Shown here piece after piece: positions 23,874 through 25,073 of a DNA stretch of 25,073 nucleotides. Each line of letters starts with the position of its first letter. Position 1 is the stretch's first letter. The position numbers were made by a program, and so were the translations under genes. Source of the stretch: Embleya sp040605455 (GTDB lineage Bacteria > Actinomycetota > Actinomycetes > Streptomycetales > Streptomycetaceae); assembly GCF_040605455.1 (NCBI RefSeq), contig NZ_JBEXCV010000133.1, forward strand, positions 1 through 25,073, read 5' to 3'. Under the pieces are notes generated by a model, which saw nothing but the letters and a program-made list of their open reading frames with translations, ran no database searches and was not told where the DNA came from.

Positions 23874-24041
23874 TCTCCTCGTTCAAGTGCTTCGATCGTG
23901 GGCACGAGTGGACGCCCGGTTCGATGCGGCGGCGATTCTCGGCGGTGGCCGGGCGGTGCGGGACGGAGGCGACCCTCCAGGATCCCGTTTTGTCCCCCTC
24001 TGCGGCTGGCCTCAGGGGAACGGCCGTGCGGTTACCGCGTA

Positions 24042-24070
24042 TTGACGTGACGTCAGGGCGCCTCTAGGTT
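24042..24070 (+). promoter_or_regulatory. Vegetative-type promoter of the esterase gene
   Basis: TTGACG (24042-24047) and TAGGTT (24065-24070) are separated by exactly 17 bases, a close match to the main actinomycete sigma-70 consensus. Transcription should start near 24077, within the adjacent operator. Confidence 0.65.
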
Positions 24071-24076
24071 CACATC

Positions 24077-24101
24077 CTCTTGCAAGAAGTTTCAGCAAGA
24101 G
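24077..24101 (+). promoter_or_regulatory. Candidate MalR operator at the esterase transcription start
   Basis: CTCTTGC (24077-24083) and GCAAGAG (24095-24101) are perfect inverted arms. The inner 19 bases, TTGCAAGAAGTTTCAGCAA (24080-24098), match the malE-side element in 16 of 19 positions. Its position over the expected start site is right for a repressor. Confidence 0.6.
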
Positions 24102-24211
24102 CGCGGGCGCAGATTGCGCGGCATCGTCGGTCGTGGCTCCTGGGCCGGTCCGGGATCTCGTTTCCGGGTGGCGGTTCGTCGTGCGTCGAAGTTCGTCGAA
24201 GGGCGGCCCGG

Positions 24212-25073
24212 ATGAATGTCGGAAAAATCGCGAACAGCGTAAATGACGATAATGATCGAAATGTCCAAAATACGGCGAAGAGCGCCGATATCTTCGCCAC
24301 GAGGTACGGCGCGGTTCGCGGACATCGACGCGTTCCGGACGTCGTCGCCATCCTCGGCATCCCGTATGCCGCTCCGCCCTTCGGCGCCGACCGGTTCCGC
24401 GAACCCCGCGCTCCGGCGTCGTGGACCGGGATCCGGGACGGCGCACGCTTCGGCCCGATCGCTCCGCAGTCGGCACGCCTTCCGGGCGCCCCCGTGTGGT
24501 CGCCGGGGGACGAGGACGTGCTCACGGTCAACATCTGGACTCCGGTCCTCGCCGGCGCCCGGCTGCCCGTCCTGGTCTGGATCCACGGCGGCGCCCACAC
24601 CTTCGGTTCCTCCGCGCAGCCCGACTTCGACGGCGTGGCACTGGCTCGGGCCGGACTGGTCGTGGTCACCGCGAACCACCGGCTCGGCTTCGAGGGCTTC
24701 GGGCACGTCCCCGGCGGCGCGGGCGCCGGTCATCCCGACAACCGGGGCCTGCTCGACCAGGTCGCCGCCCTGCGCTGGGTCCGGGACAACATCGCGGGAT
24801 TCGGCGGAGACCCGGACAACGTCACGATGGCGGGCCAGTCCTCCGGTGCCACCGCAGCGGCTTGCCTGATGGTGATGAACCGCGCTCGGGGCCTGTTCCG
24901 CCGCGTCATCGCACACAGCGCCGCAGCCCCGGTGTACTCGCGCGAACTCGCCGTCGCGACGACGGCCGAAGTCGCGGCCGCGGCCGGCTGCCCGGCCGAC
25001 GGAGAGGCGTACACGGTACGCGGCATGGGCTCTCACGCGGAATGCACGTACGGGTGCGGGCTTTTCGTTCACG
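24212..25073 (+). CDS. Type-B carboxylesterase, partial (C terminus beyond window)
   Basis: 287 codons are visible and the frame is open at the window edge. The sequence fits a type-B carboxylesterase: TRYGAVRG at 30-37, LGIPYAAPPFGADRF at 48-62, EDVLTVNIWTP at 101-111 (usually EDCL, so the usual Cys is missing), oxyanion loop HGG at 125-127, and GQSSG at 208-212 with Ser210 as nucleophile. ATG 24212 has only a weak GAAGG site, and the first 25 residues are Asn/Asp-rich and less GC-rich than the rest, so the start is uncertain. The last 20 codons (25004-25073) no longer resemble the family. It is divergent from malE behind a shared operator. Confidence 0.8.
   Translation, partial: MNVGKIANSVNDDNDRNVQNTAKSADIFATRYGAVRGHRRVPDVVAILGIPYAAPPFGADRFREPRAPASWTGIRDGARFGPIAPQSARLPGAPVWSPGDEDVLTVNIWTPVLAGARLPVLVWIHGGAHTFGSSAQPDFDGVALARAGLVVVTANHRLGFEGFGHVPGGAGAGHPDNRGLLDQVAALRWVRDNIAGFGGDPDNVTMAGQSSGATAAACLMVMNRARGLFRRVIAHSAAAPVYSRELAVATTAEVAAAAGCPADGEAYTVRGMGSHAECTYGCGLFVH

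Larger units (their letters stand above)
23730..24211. promoter_or_regulatory. malE-esterase divergent control region
   Basis: The 482-bp region between the divergent malE and esterase genes carries a malE-side operator (23844-23873), a strong promoter for the esterase (24042-24070) and an operator overlapping its transcription start (24077-24101). No additional gene was recognised. A clear malE -10/-35 was not found. Confidence 0.6.

Noticed and set aside
23833..24067. Short plus-strand ORF upstream of the esterase promoter
   Set aside because: It spans the malE operator and the esterase promoter and has no codon bias.

Overview
The window is about 25 kb of very GC-rich actinomycete chromosome, most likely Streptomyces or a close relative. 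Codon third positions are nearly all G or C, GTG starts are common, Shine-Dalgarno sites are GGAGG-like, and there is a Streptomyces-style maltose locus (malE-malF-malG-aglA with malR) and a CadI/ArsI arsenic locus. I saw no rRNA, tRNA, CRISPR array, insertion sequence or origin. The last gene is cut by the window edge.

Layout. 1-1.4 kb: a prolyl-aminopeptidase-like hydrolase. 1.5-4.1 kb: a divergent pair that is the most unusual content of the window. One gene encodes a uracil-DNA-glycosylase-like domain fused to an arginine-type ADP-ribosyltransferase; the other encodes a macrodomain protein of the kind that binds or removes ADP-ribose. Together they look like an ADP-ribosylation toxin/antidote or defence module built differently from DarTG. 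4.2-6.4 kb: a VOC-fold protein, a slipin (SPFH) membrane protein with a His-rich tail, and a small ABM-like protein. 6.6-9.4 kb: an ECF41 sigma factor preceded by the stub of a deleted epimerase gene, a 0.6-kb stretch of gene relics, and arsR divergent from a small ORF and cadI/arsI, with two operators between them. 9.6-11.7 kb: an HhH-GPD (endonuclease III-like) protein, an unknown protein and a lipoprotein.

11.8-15.1 kb: a PfkB sugar kinase followed by a 702-residue fusion of a HAD phosphatase and a GT20 glycosyltransferase. It resembles bifunctional glucosylglycerol-phosphate synthase/phosphatase, so this locus probably makes a glycosylated compatible solute. 15.3-17.1 kb: a lipoprotein and two small unknown genes. 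17.2-23.7 kb, all on the minus strand: malE, malF, malG, aglA and malR, which import maltose/maltodextrin, hydrolyse it and regulate the system. No ABC ATPase is encoded here; in Streptomyces the shared MsiK ATPase usually serves this role. Two perfect hairpins separate malE from malF, and a third follows aglA. 24.2-25.07 kb: a type-B carboxylesterase divergent from malE. Its promoter carries a 19-bp element matching one upstream of malE at 16 of 19 positions, which suggests shared control by MalR.

Functions are read from motifs and family knowledge only; no database search was run.
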